A stretch of DNA of 6,678 nt from Cloacimonetes bacterium UBA5553. Its GTDB lineage: Bacteria > Cloacimonadota > Cloacimonadia > Cloacimonadales > Cloacimonadaceae. Below are positions 1 through 5,656 of this stretch, piece after piece. How positions within the stretch are numbered: position 1 is the stretch's first letter; each line of letters begins with the position of its first letter. Below the pieces are notes generated by a model. It saw nothing but the letters and a program-made list of their open reading frames with translations. It did no database searches and was not told the origin of the DNA. The stretch covers positions 11,975-18,652 of the forward strand of contig DIMZ01000206.1 in assembly GCA_002425825.1 (NCBI GenBank), written 5' to 3'. A program made the position numbers and the translations under genes.

Positions 1-515
1 TATTCGGTTTCGGGTAGTATCAATCTTCCCCCACCCGCACCTAATAGCAGGTAATGAGTAGCATCCAGCATCAGGAAGCGAGGAAGGTTCACTATCTTGG
101 GTATTTCATCTAATAGCTCTATACTCTCGAAGTTCAGATCAACGCTTTGCCCGGCATTTAGATTGGTTATCTCTTTATAGTCTATTATGTCTTTGCTTTT
201 CACATAAATAGACAACGTTGCCCCACTGCTGAATCTCGGCTGAAGCAAAATACCGGCATTATTCAGCTTGCTGGTGTTGATTATGTTTATAAGCTTCAGA
301 TGTGCCTGGTAATCCTGGGGACGCAGATTCCACAGCTTCAGTGTTACCTTGGCACGCCAGCCCTTAAAGTCTGTAATAGTTCTGCCGGAAAGCGTTTTGT
401 GCTCTTCCTCCTCCGGCTCAAAACCCACCTGGCCCGCCGGGTTTTTGCCGCTGAATTGCACAGACAAATCGCCCAGGCTAAAACGTGGTGAACCATAGCT
501 AAATATCGGATACAT
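1..515 (-). CDS. Unrecognised phage protein, probably structural (3' end outside window)
   Basis: An open frame starts at ATG 513-515 and runs off the left edge without a stop, giving 171 complete codons. The start is firm: an in-frame TAG (516-518) lies immediately upstream, and a purine-rich GGAAAGGGGAT lies just before it as a Shine-Dalgarno site. The protein begins MYPIFSYGSPRFSLGDL. It has an acidic patch (EPEEEE, about residues 33-38), then mixed strand-like and charged sequence with no signal peptide or membrane segment. A glycine cluster (LGAGGGR) lies near residue 160. I do not recognise the family. It follows the terminase by 52 bases on the same strand, so it is probably part of the same operon. 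Its beta-rich look and position make a tail or neck component plausible, but that is inference from context only. Confidence 0.8.
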   Translation of the reverse strand, partial: MYPIFSYGSPRFSLGDLSVQFSGKNPAGQVGFEPEEEEHKTLSGRTITDFKGWRAKVTLKLWNLRPQDYQAHLKLINIINTSKLNNAGILLQPRFSSGATLSIYVKSKDIIDYKEITNLNAGQSVDLNFESIELLDEIPKIVNLPRFLMLDATHYLLLGAGGGRLILPETE

Positions 516-567
516 CTACAATCCCCTTTCCTTCACTATTCCACTCTTCCATTCTTTACGCCCAGCC

Positions 568-1830
568 CTACATAAACCTAAAATTAATTATCTTGTTACC
601 CGCACTCCAGTCTATGGCCAAAGCCAATGCCCAAAACTTATCTCCGTGATGCTCGCTGTCCTCACTGTTATAGCTGAAGGTACTGGTCTTGTTGGCACTT
701 CTGCGGATAGACAGAATATGGCTCACCAGGCTCGGATCATTCGGTATGCGCACCCGCTTCTCTTCAAAGGCTATCTTTACCTTCTTAGCCAGGCGTTCTT
801 TAACCGCGGGGGCAAAGCTAACTCCCCGTACTTTTTCTGGATACAAATACTGCAAATCCTCATGCAGGTTCATGCCTATACCGCCCTTATCTATCGCCAT
901 AAGCTGTGTCCCAGGCTGTCCCAGGATGTTGCTAAGCTTCTCTTTTTGGGTCCGGAATGGCATCTTTTGCCAGCTCTGAATGCCACAGCACCATACTACC
1001 TTATCCAGGCGGAAAGTCTCTGCCACGGCTGTTTCGTCTTTGGTTCTACCTATATCAACGCCATAAACGAAGTTGCGCTTACCCTTGCTCTCAGGTACAT
1101 TCAACGCCACGGCTTCAAACGCTTCACTGCCCGGATCATACAGGCAAGGCTCTATCAGATTATAGGGTATATAGCTATCAGTAGTATCCAGGGGAATACA
1201 TTCATAAGCCTGGGCAAATTCTTCCGGATCGAATAGCTCGCGCAGTTCCTCTATATCCACCGGAAAGCCGTCTCTAATCGCATCATGGATGGTAACGCAG
1301 TGTTTACTCCACTTCTCGCTTTTACGCTCCCAAATCTGCCAGAATTTGTCTATACGGCTCTTTGGTGTGCTGATCACGGTTACCCGCCCATTAACGGCGG
1401 TTATACTGGGAACAATCGCCTGCCAGATTTCCTTGTCTCGAATCGTGAAGGCAAATTCATCCAGGTAAACATCACCATTGAACCCACGGGCTGTTCTCCA
1501 GTTCGTGCTGCAAACCATTATATGCTTGCCGTTGCACAGCTCAATATAGCCTTCTTTGTCCACAGCAGGCAGCATGTTCATGCTTTCCAAATGCCCACGG
1601 ACATAGTTCAAAACTATCTCGGCATTCTTCTTGGAAGCAGATACAATTAGCTGATTGCGCTCACGCACTAAAGCACCGGAGATAGCATCCAACGCCACAG
1701 TTAAGCTAAAGCCTATCTGACGGCTCTTGTTTACTATTCTCCAGCGGCTGCTATCCCCTACAAACTTTAACTGATACGGATACAGCGTTTTCTTAATGTA
1801 TGGTGCTAAAAGCTCAATGTACTTATTCAC
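568..1830 (-). CDS. terL: Phage terminase large subunit (ATPase and nuclease)
   Basis: This is the packaging motor that translocates phage DNA into the prohead through the portal and cuts the concatemer. The 420-residue protein has the two expected domains. The ATPase domain shows a Walker A-like KSRQIGFS (residues 35-42), the variant seen in Mu gp28-like and Terminase_6-type large subunits; a Walker B VYLDE (121-125, with D124 and E125); and a coupling-motif VISTPKS (152-158). The RNase H-like nuclease domain shows the spaced acidic residues in VDIGRTKDE (D259), AIDKGGIG (D314) and HHGDKFWALA (D397). Nothing is missing and the length is normal for compact members. The start is GTG 1828-1830; an in-frame TAG (1834-1836) two codons upstream excludes any longer form. 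AAGGA (1842-1846) serves as a rather distant Shine-Dalgarno site, 11 bases away. The stop is TAG. No small terminase subunit is visible in the window. Confidence 0.95.
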   Translation of the reverse strand: MNKYIELLAPYIKKTLYPYQLKFVGDSSRWRIVNKSRQIGFSLTVALDAISGALVRERNQLIVSASKKNAEIVLNYVRGHLESMNMLPAVDKEGYIELCNGKHIMVCSTNWRTARGFNGDVYLDEFAFTIRDKEIWQAIVPSITAVNGRVTVISTPKSRIDKFWQIWERKSEKWSKHCVTIHDAIRDGFPVDIEELRELFDPEEFAQAYECIPLDTTDSYIPYNLIEPCLYDPGSEAFEAVALNVPESKGKRNFVYGVDIGRTKDETAVAETFRLDKVVWCCGIQSWQKMPFRTQKEKLSNILGQPGTQLMAIDKGGIGMNLHEDLQYLYPEKVRGVSFAPAVKERLAKKVKIAFEEKRVRIPNDPSLVSHILSIRRSANKTSTFSYNSEDSEHHGDKFWALALAIDWSAGNKIINFRFM

Positions 1831-1833
1831 AAG

Positions 1834-1899
1834 CTAAACAATCCTTCTGTCATTCCAGCGCAGGCTGGAATCCAGTTCTTTCTCATTGCTTCGATTCAT
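1834..1899 (-). other. 21-codon mini-ORF filling the portal-terminase gap
   Basis: ATG 1897-1899 lies one base after the portal stop (TAG, 1901-1903) and opens a 21-residue frame, beginning MNRSNEKELDSSLRWND, that ends at TAG 1834-1836. It is preceded by GAGAGG at the end of the portal gene, at good spacing for a ribosome binding site. The frame is the same as that of the terminase, so only one stop and one leucine codon separate it from the terminase GTG. Half of it is made of the palindromic repeat at 1845-1875. It may be a coupling leader that carries ribosomes from portal to terminase, an ancestral N-terminus of the terminase, or chance. A real peptide function is unlikely. Confidence 0.25.
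1845..1875. repeat. Dispersed-repeat type palindrome (dRS3-like)
   Basis: A perfect 8-bp inverted repeat, ATTCCAGC (1852-1859) and GCTGGAAT (1864-1871), surrounds the loop GCAG. It is flanked by TTCTGTC on one side and CCAG on the other. The unit resembles the short palindromes with ATTCC...GGAAT arms that occur in many copies between genes in varied bacteria, such as the Neisseria dRS3 element. In another frame such units encode the recurrent spurious peptide WIPA-AGMT, and here the minus strand reads WIPACAGMT. The resemblance is from memory. Only one copy is in the window, so its repetitive nature is inferred. One end supplies part of the terminase Shine-Dalgarno site. Confidence 0.6.
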
Positions 1900-1900
1900 C

Positions 1901-2914
1901 CTAACCTCTCAGCACGCTCAAAGCCGTTTCCGCTTCGCTTGGCAGCACGTCAAAGGCCTTAAAGCTTATATCAGTGGTCATTCCCAGCCGTTCCTTAAAG
2001 AACTGGTCAAGCTGCCCGCCGAAGATGTTCTGCAGAGGCTTAATCTGGGTGGTAAGGAATATCTTCAGTTCACCGGCTGCTTCTCCTCCCCCGCCCAGGC
2101 TCCCGGGAATCATAATCCCTGCCAACCGTGGGGGAACTCCATGACAGCTAATTATCTCCATCATGGTCTTGTCCTGCAGTTCTAAAAACTTACCCTCTTT
2201 GGTATCCTGAAGCTTTTCCAGTTGCACTTCCACGCCCTCGGGCACTGGTGCCACGCAGAATTTAGAAGCGTTCTCCACTCCCCGGAATTTATCCCGGAAG
2301 AATTTGCGCAACCCGGCTTCAGTATTAGGCCCCAAATCCCCGCCTTTAATGAACAATATGCCATCGGGAATAGCGTTATTGGCAAAGAAGTTCTTGTTGT
2401 ATTTTTTGATCGTAGATAGTAGTTCAATCGCTTCATCTTCTATCAGTGGTAGATAATCCGGGCAGCCCCAAATGGAAGAGAGCATGCTCGGCTCTCTAAA
2501 GTGCCAAACCTGCTCTTCGCTAAAGTCCACCTTGTCTTTGCCGTTTTCCTGAATCCAGCCGCCATCCTTACCGGCACTAATTGTCCAGCTTGGCATGTGA
2601 TATACTTCAATCCCGCTACCAGTTTCCACTACCTCCCAAAAGGCATCACCAAAGATACGCAAGTCAAGAATGGTCTTTTGCAATAGCGTAAACAGGCTGT
2701 CTCCCCGTACGATCTCCCGTAGTTTAGTTACCACTTCAGGGTTTTCAATCCCATCACCTAGGATGCAGATAGTTTTCAGATTTATGCACCTTTGATGGTA
2801 CGAGTTCCGGTAGTAGCAATCAATTAGCTCCTGAACGTCATAAGGACGGCTATTGTCCTTCTTCTTGTTATCTTGCTTGCTCGTGTTTGCGCTTTTCACT
2901 ACCCAAAGTTTCAT
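1901..2914 (-). CDS. Phage portal protein (PBSX/HK97 type)
   Basis: The portal is the dodecameric ring at the head vertex through which DNA enters and leaves; it docks the terminase and later the neck proteins. The 337-residue protein carries recognisable portal sequence: IFGDAFWEVV (residues 87-96), HFREPSMLSSIWGCPDYLPL (138-157), the helix with FFANNAIPDGILFI (176-189), and the conserved core FRDKF...FLELQDKTMMEIISCHGVPPRLAGI (206-267). It is compact, near the size of P2 gpQ-like portals and shorter than many 400-500 residue ones. A lysine-rich N-terminus (about residues 7-20) is probably disordered. The ATG start overlaps the TGA of the preceding gene as ATGA (2911-2914), and no good Shine-Dalgarno site precedes it, so translation is probably coupled. 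The stop is TAG. The terminase follows after 70 bases, consistent with its partner role. Confidence 0.92.
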   Translation of the reverse strand: MKLWVVKSANTSKQDNKKKDNSRPYDVQELIDCYYRNSYHQRCINLKTICILGDGIENPEVVTKLREIVRGDSLFTLLQKTILDLRIFGDAFWEVVETGSGIEVYHMPSWTISAGKDGGWIQENGKDKVDFSEEQVWHFREPSMLSSIWGCPDYLPLIEDEAIELLSTIKKYNKNFFANNAIPDGILFIKGGDLGPNTEAGLRKFFRDKFRGVENASKFCVAPVPEGVEVQLEKLQDTKEGKFLELQDKTMMEIISCHGVPPRLAGIMIPGSLGGGGEAAGELKIFLTTQIKPLQNIFGGQLDQFFKERLGMTTDISFKAFDVLPSEAETALSVLRG

Positions 2915-3561
2915 AGCACAAAGTCCGCCCTAACTACGCCAATGCTCGCATCAGTATCAATGCTTCTAACCCATTCGCCATCGATGGTTATGCCCAATAC
3001 CACACCCTTGGGCGCAAGACACAAAGCATAATAGCCACTTACTATATTGTCAGAAGCATCCATAGTTACAATGGGATCGTCGTGCTCATCGGTTACGCCT
3101 ACTACGCATTCTGTCCCGATGTTCTGCACCTTGCCAATTATCAGACAGTAGTCAGCAAAGTATTCGCTATCATATTCGTATGGCAAGGGATTTGCATCCA
3201 CACCATAACGCAATACCGCGCTGAACAACAACTTTTCAAATTCACCGCTCTTGTTTTCCATGCGGTAATCTTCGCTATCGAGGTTAAGCTTTATTATCTC
3301 TGCGTTATTATAGTCACTTAGCACCGGAACCAGCCAAAGCCTTCTTATCGGCCAGGGGTTTATTACTTTACCCAATATGCTAAAGCTGCATTCCAGCTTC
3401 TCGCTACCAGTGTCAGTGCTACCATCATCACAATCTATGGTTTTATCAGGGCTGGCTCTAAACACCAAATCAGATGTCTTGCCCAGATAGTACGGTTGGT
3501 TCAATGCCGAAACGGGAGCTGAGCTCCCAAACGCTAATACATGGTAAAACGAAACAGCCAT
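2911..3561 (-). CDS. Phage structural protein, possibly second tail-tube-like protein
   Basis: This 216-residue acidic protein begins MAVSFYHVLAFGSS. I do not recognise a named family. The start is ATG 3559-3561, chosen because AAGGAG (3567-3572) lies five bases upstream; a longer TTG-initiated reading to 3615 would run through the hairpin at 3582-3603 and is unlikely. Its opening MAV-FY and the motif DDGSTDTGSEK (residues 45-55) recall MAVRFY and GDGTDNVGSEA (56-66) of the protein encoded just upstream, suggesting a diverged paralogue. The body is strand-like with many aspartates and no membrane segment or signal peptide. A tail-tube or tube-associated role is inferred from that resemblance and position. 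A head decoration or neck protein is also possible. Its stop overlaps the portal start (ATGA), so it sets up coupled translation of the portal. Confidence 0.75.
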   Translation of the reverse strand: MAVSFYHVLAFGSSAPVSALNQPYYLGKTSDLVFRASPDKTIDCDDGSTDTGSEKLECSFSILGKVINPWPIRRLWLVPVLSDYNNAEIIKLNLDSEDYRMENKSGEFEKLLFSAVLRYGVDANPLPYEYDSEYFADYCLIIGKVQNIGTECVVGVTDEHDDPIVTMDASDNIVSGYYALCLAPKGVVLGITIDGEWVRSIDTDASIGVVRADFVL

Positions 3562-3566
3562 TGTCT

Positions 3567-3572
3567 CTCCTT
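3567..3572 (-). promoter_or_regulatory. Ribosome binding site that fixes the 3561 start
   Basis: AAGGAG on the minus strand lies five bases before ATG 3559-3561. It supports this start over the upstream TTG at 3613-3615, which lacks a comparable site. Confidence 0.8.
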
Positions 3573-3581
3573 CTAACGGGG

Positions 3582-3603
3582 GAAGGGCGCAGCCGCGCCC
3601 TTC
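3582..3603 (-). promoter_or_regulatory. GC-rich hairpin between the two tube-like genes
   Basis: A perfect 9-bp inverted repeat, GAAGGGCGC (3582-3590) and GCGCCCTTC (3595-3603), encloses a 4-base loop. In the minus-strand RNA it begins 14 bases after the TAA of the 3618-4070 gene and ends 9 bases before the next Shine-Dalgarno site. No T-run follows on either strand (the minus strand continues CCCCCGTTAG), so it is not a standard intrinsic terminator. It could slow transcription, protect the 3' end of the upstream message from exonucleases, or be a copy of a REP-like element. All of these roles are inference. Confidence 0.6.
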
Positions 3604-3617
3604 TATCCCAATCAAGT

Positions 3618-4070
3618 TTATGTGAGGGTTACAGGAACCATTGCCGGACTGGTGTCGCTGGCATATCTGCGTTTACCTGTCAGCTTTATCACCTGTTCTT
3701 TCCCCCCAGAAACATCGGGGGCAGGATATAGCTGCACGCCAAATAAAGCCCATCCGCTACCGGAAGCCTGGCTATCGTAAACCACCATGTCCACCTGCTG
3801 ATTTATAAATGCGCTGCGCAGGCTGCTTAAGTTCGCTCCGGTAAAGTTTATTAGCTGCATGTCAACCGTTGCCGCTTCACTGCCAACGTTGTCTGTTCCG
3901 TCACCCATGGCAGTGGTTACATCCGGCTCGGTCTTCAGATTAAGCTCCTGGGTAACCTGTATGCTGGCTGGAAGCAGAGCCCAACCGCCTGCCAAGGCTG
4001 CCTTACCGATTGTGCTAAACACTGCTCCAGCAGCCCTAACGAACACTTTATCATAAAATCTGACTGCCAT
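3618..4070 (-). CDS. Probable tail tube protein
   Basis: This 150-residue protein starts at ATG 4068-4070, four bases after AGGAGG (4075-4080), one of the strongest ribosome sites here, which suggests an abundant product. It has no cysteine, signal peptide or membrane segment. An N-terminal small-residue-rich segment (AAGAVFSTIGKAALAGG, 13-29) precedes alternating strand-like sequence: LLPASIQVTQELNLKTEP (32-49), the motif GDGTDNVGSEA (56-66) leading into ATVDMQLINF (67-76), and a last strand pair VIKLTGKRRYA (127-137). Size, beta-rich pattern and position after neck genes suit a phage tail tube subunit. The assignment is structural inference, not recognition of a specific family. The resemblance to the following gene product (shared MAV-FY start and DG-D-GSE motif) suggests duplication. 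A head-decoration protein is the main alternative. Confidence 0.75.
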   Translation of the reverse strand: MAVRFYDKVFVRAAGAVFSTIGKAALAGGWALLPASIQVTQELNLKTEPDVTTAMGDGTDNVGSEAATVDMQLINFTGANLSSLRSAFINQQVDMVVYDSQASGSGWALFGVQLYPAPDVSGGKEQVIKLTGKRRYASDTSPAMVPVTLT

Positions 4071-4078
4071 AGTACCTC

Positions 4079-4342
4079 CTATTCAGTCTTTTTTCTATTA
4101 GCGGCTTTAAGAACACCGCTCTTATACAGTTCTAAGCGAAACTCGTTGAATCGCGCATCGAACAGGTCTTTTACTTGCTGGAGGGTAACGGGGTCGCATT
4201 CCTTACACTTGGCTACGTCAAGGCCGTCCACCTTTCGCTCCAGTTTCTTGATCTTACCTTCCTGAGTCCCCCACAAGTAGGATATCAGTCCAGCTATCAA
4301 TCCGGCGACAAATATTACCACAGCTACAGGAATGCTAACCAT
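4079..4342 (-). CDS. Small single-pass membrane protein with coiled-coil tail
   Basis: The 87-residue protein begins MVSIPVAVVIFVAGLIAGLI. One membrane helix (about residues 4-24) contains GLIAG (14-18), a GxxxG packing motif. It is followed by a charged heptad-like stretch (KIKKLERKVDGLDVAK, 30-45), a CKEC pair (C46, C49), and a second amphipathic helix (about 52-80) with a basic end. The start is ATG 4340-4342, since GGAGG (4348-4352) lies five bases upstream; a GTG at 4346-4348 would overlap that site. The stop TAG shares a base with the AGGAGG serving the next gene. It lies 12 bases after the gene for another membrane protein, so the two probably work together, as a holin-like or other envelope function. 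I do not recognise the family. The CKEC pair might bind a metal or form disulfides, but two cysteines alone do not show which. Confidence 0.8.
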   Translation of the reverse strand: MVSIPVAVVIFVAGLIAGLISYLWGTQEGKIKKLERKVDGLDVAKCKECDPVTLQQVKDLFDARFNEFRLELYKSGVLKAANRKKTE

Positions 4343-4347
4343 TACCA

Positions 4348-4352
4348 CCTCC
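4348..4352 (-). promoter_or_regulatory. Ribosome binding site that fixes the 4342 start
   Basis: GGAGG on the minus strand lies five bases before ATG 4340-4342. It overlaps the alternative GTG start at 4346-4348 and so argues against it. Confidence 0.8.
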
Positions 4353-4354
4353 GC

Positions 4355-4792
4355 TTATTTCAGCAGCTTCACCACAGGTTTTATAAGCGGGAATACGAAT
4401 TTCACCGCATCCACAGCCGTTCCAAACACCTTCTTCAATGTGCTTTGCCCACCGCTGTTTAGCGCAGTTTCCACCTTGGTTGCGGCAATCACTGCCCTAT
4501 ACTCATCGAAATCACCAACGCCTTCCGGCTTGCCAGTTGTGCTTGTTTCTCTCTCGGTGCTAAAGCAAGCACTTACGATTGCCGTTAAAACCGGAATAAG
4601 CTTCTGAACTTCCACGTTTACCTTCAGAAAACGGCCAAGTAAGAAGCAGATCAAAGCTGCCAGAAAGGGAACAGCGTAGGTGCTCAAATCGGCTAAATTG
4701 TTTACGTTACCGCCCGTGTCGGCTGCTGCCAGGCATACTGTCACCAGCATCGCTATGGTCAAAACTATCTTGAGTAAGTTGATGTGTTTCAT
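4355..4792 (-). CDS. Multi-pass membrane protein, possible holin-like
   Basis: This 145-residue protein starts at ATG 4790-4792, seven bases after AAGGAG (4800-4805). The N-terminus has a positively charged start and hydrophobic core (residues 7-24) ending LAAAD, which could be a membrane anchor or a signal peptide cut after A24; the lipobox around C20 is not canonical. A second strong membrane segment follows (VPFLAALICFLLGRFL, 41-56), then a shorter one (KLIPVLTAIVSACF, 64-77), a polar middle (78-118), and a basic hydrophobic C-terminus (119-145, KKVFGTAVDAVKFVF...KLLK) that may lie along the membrane. Size and topology would suit a holin or a membrane partner of virion assembly, but no family is recognised and no endolysin gene is visible beside it. 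The next gene, also a membrane protein, starts 12 bases on. Confidence 0.8.
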   Translation of the reverse strand: MKHINLLKIVLTIAMLVTVCLAAADTGGNVNNLADLSTYAVPFLAALICFLLGRFLKVNVEVQKLIPVLTAIVSACFSTERETSTTGKPEGVGDFDEYRAVIAATKVETALNSGGQSTLKKVFGTAVDAVKFVFPLIKPVVKLLK

Positions 4793-4894
4793 GGTTATTC
4801 TCCTTGTAACTGCACACTCCCGTGTGCTTAAGGTATCTGCATCTTAGCAGGCACCCAATGTGCCGGCATTCCAGCATCCCCAGAACACCAGCAC
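4793..4894 (-). other. Structured 102-base gap before the membrane gene pair
   Basis: This is the longest non-coding gap in the window. The minus-strand RNA can form three successive hairpins: TGCTGG/CCGGCA with a 4-base loop and one G-U pair (4861-4876); an imperfect stem of eight pairs with one mismatch, including CTGC/GCAG, with a 6-base loop (4832-4855); and GCACAC/GTGTGC around the loop GGGA, a GNRA-type tetraloop (4812-4827), which ends six bases before the Shine-Dalgarno site of the next gene. None has a T-run, so no intrinsic terminator is seen. A weak TGCTAAGAT resembling an extended -10 box lies within the middle hairpin but has no -35 partner. Possible roles are translation control of the membrane proteins or a transcript processing site. 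Confidence 0.45.
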
Positions 4895-5290
4895 TCAAAT
4901 ATCCACCCATCCTATTTCGGCGGGTATCTCGGTCTTTAGTTGGTTAATGGTTAGGTTCCCCTGGTTTTCCCAATGCTTAGATAGCTTCACCATTTCGCCT
5001 ACCTCACTGGAGTGAATTTCGCCTTCACCCCAGCCTCGGCTATTATGGATGCTGTTGCCTTCGCTAATCTCCCGGCTGCTAACTATCAGCTTGGCAATGG
5101 CAAAGGCGCATATGGCATATTCCAGGCGTTTATCGCCTTCCAAACTGTCATAAGCTTCCGTTCCCAGGCTGCTTTTCACGTTTGCTTCACATACACCGGC
5201 AATTAGCTCAATCCGCGCATCCGGTATGTCACTCGCCAAGCTCTGCAAGGCCTTAACCTTAGGTGCCCAAACATAGGTTGGTTCAGCCAT
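4895..5290 (-). CDS. Probable head-tail adaptor (neck) protein
   Basis: This 131-residue protein starts at ATG 5288-5290, directly after the TAA of the preceding gene (5291-5293), with GGAAGGA (5299-5305) eight bases upstream. The N-terminal two thirds look helical: VKALQSLASDIPDARIELIAGVCEANVKSSL (about 12-42) and LEYAICAFAIAKLIVSSREI (56-75). A polar glycine-rich loop (GNSIHNSRGWGEGE, 78-91) and a final helix with short strands (about 95-131) follow. This plan, size and position, two genes after the capsid, fit the all-helical adaptor proteins that bind the portal (gp6 or gp15-like connectors). The assignment rests on context and helix pattern, not on a specific motif. It ends in TGA and is followed by the structured gap. 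Confidence 0.8.
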   Translation of the reverse strand: MAEPTYVWAPKVKALQSLASDIPDARIELIAGVCEANVKSSLGTEAYDSLEGDKRLEYAICAFAIAKLIVSSREISEGNSIHNSRGWGEGEIHSSEVGEMVKLSKHWENQGNLTINQLKTEIPAEIGWVDI

Positions 5291-5656
5291 TTATGCCATC
5301 CTTCCGCTAATATGAGCAAGGACGCAGCGTGTCCCATGCACCAGGTCGTTACCATACTCCACCCGTTCATTGCAGTAAAAGCGGGGCATGCCCAGCAAGA
5401 TTTCCACCAGGCTTATCATGCTTGCCCGGCTTTCTGTGAATGACTTAGAATATGCATACAACACCCAAATGCTAAATTCGTGTTCCCCGGTTAAAAGGCT
5501 CCCACCTCCATGATTTGAAAGGCGGGAGCCATCCGGTTCTATCACCACGCAAGGAAAGCTTTTAGGCTTATCAACCAGGTTATCTTGCACACACACATCA
5601 GGAAGTAGGGCTTGCACCTGCTCCTCCAAACGTACCTGTGCTTCGCTGTAAATCAC
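5291..5656 (-). CDS. Probable neck or tail terminator protein
   Basis: This 121-residue protein starts at GTG 5654-5656, abutting the capsid gene stop (TAA, 5657-5659), with GGAG five bases before the GTG. It opens with a helix (EAQVRLEEQVQALLPDV, 5-21), then strands with KSFPCVVIEPDGS (32-44), a glycine loop (NHGGGS, 48-53), the strands HEFSIWVLYAYSKS (59-72), and a helix (ESRASMISLVEILLG, 75-89) before terminal strands. A helix, an FP-VVIE strand, a long central strand and a second helix are the usual plan of tail terminator or completion proteins (lambda gpU-like, DUF1834/DUF3168-like). The match is by pattern and position only. The GGSLL region is encoded by a terminator-like hairpin (5497-5530). 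Translation is probably coupled to the capsid gene. Confidence 0.8.
   Translation of the reverse strand: MIYSEAQVRLEEQVQALLPDVCVQDNLVDKPKSFPCVVIEPDGSRLSNHGGGSLLTGEHEFSIWVLYAYSKSFTESRASMISLVEILLGMPRFYCNERVEYGNDLVHGTRCVLAHISGRMA
5497..5530 (-). terminator. Terminator-like hairpin inside the neck gene
   Basis: In the minus-strand RNA, GGCTCCCGCC and GGTGGGAGCC pair over 10 bp, with one G-U wobble, around a 14-base loop and are followed at once by TTTTAA. It lies within the 5291-5656 coding frame, about 130 bases after the capsid stop. The T-run is only four long, so it is at best a partial terminator or attenuator that could lower expression of genes after the capsid. It may also be an accident of glycine-rich coding. 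Confidence 0.3.

Noticed and set aside
420..446. AAAACCC/GGGTTTT inverted repeat followed by T on the plus strand
   Set aside because: It is a weak stem inside coding sequence. No plus-strand gene exists for it to terminate, and the minus strand lacks a T-run beyond the stem.
499..552. 17-codon minus-strand frame before the gene at 1-515
   Set aside because: It has no ribosome binding site and overlaps the start of the next gene out of frame.
646..1236. 196-codon plus-strand open frame opposite the terminase
   Set aside because: It lies antisense to a gene with complete terminase motifs, has no good ribosome site or family resemblance, and similar frames occur opposite the other genes.
1834..1903. 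TAG recoding (alternative genetic code, as in some gut phages)
   Set aside because: TAG ends the portal, the terminase and the 4079-4342 gene at sensible positions followed by new starts, and no long frame is interrupted only by TAG.
3389..3398. Other occurrences of the CATTCCAGC core (near 3389 and at 4867)
   Set aside because: Only the short core is shared with the repeat at 1845-1875. The second arm and flanks do not match, so they are not further copies.
4841..4849. TGCTAAGAT resembling an extended -10 promoter element
   Set aside because: Only four of six core bases match, no -35 box lies at the right distance, and it sits in a hairpin of an operon that appears continuous.
4707..4910. 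67-codon minus-strand frame bridging the 102-base gap, with several cysteines
   Set aside because: It overlaps both neighbours out of frame and lacks a properly spaced Shine-Dalgarno site, while the gene starting at 4792 has a strong one. The overlapping frame is more likely chance.
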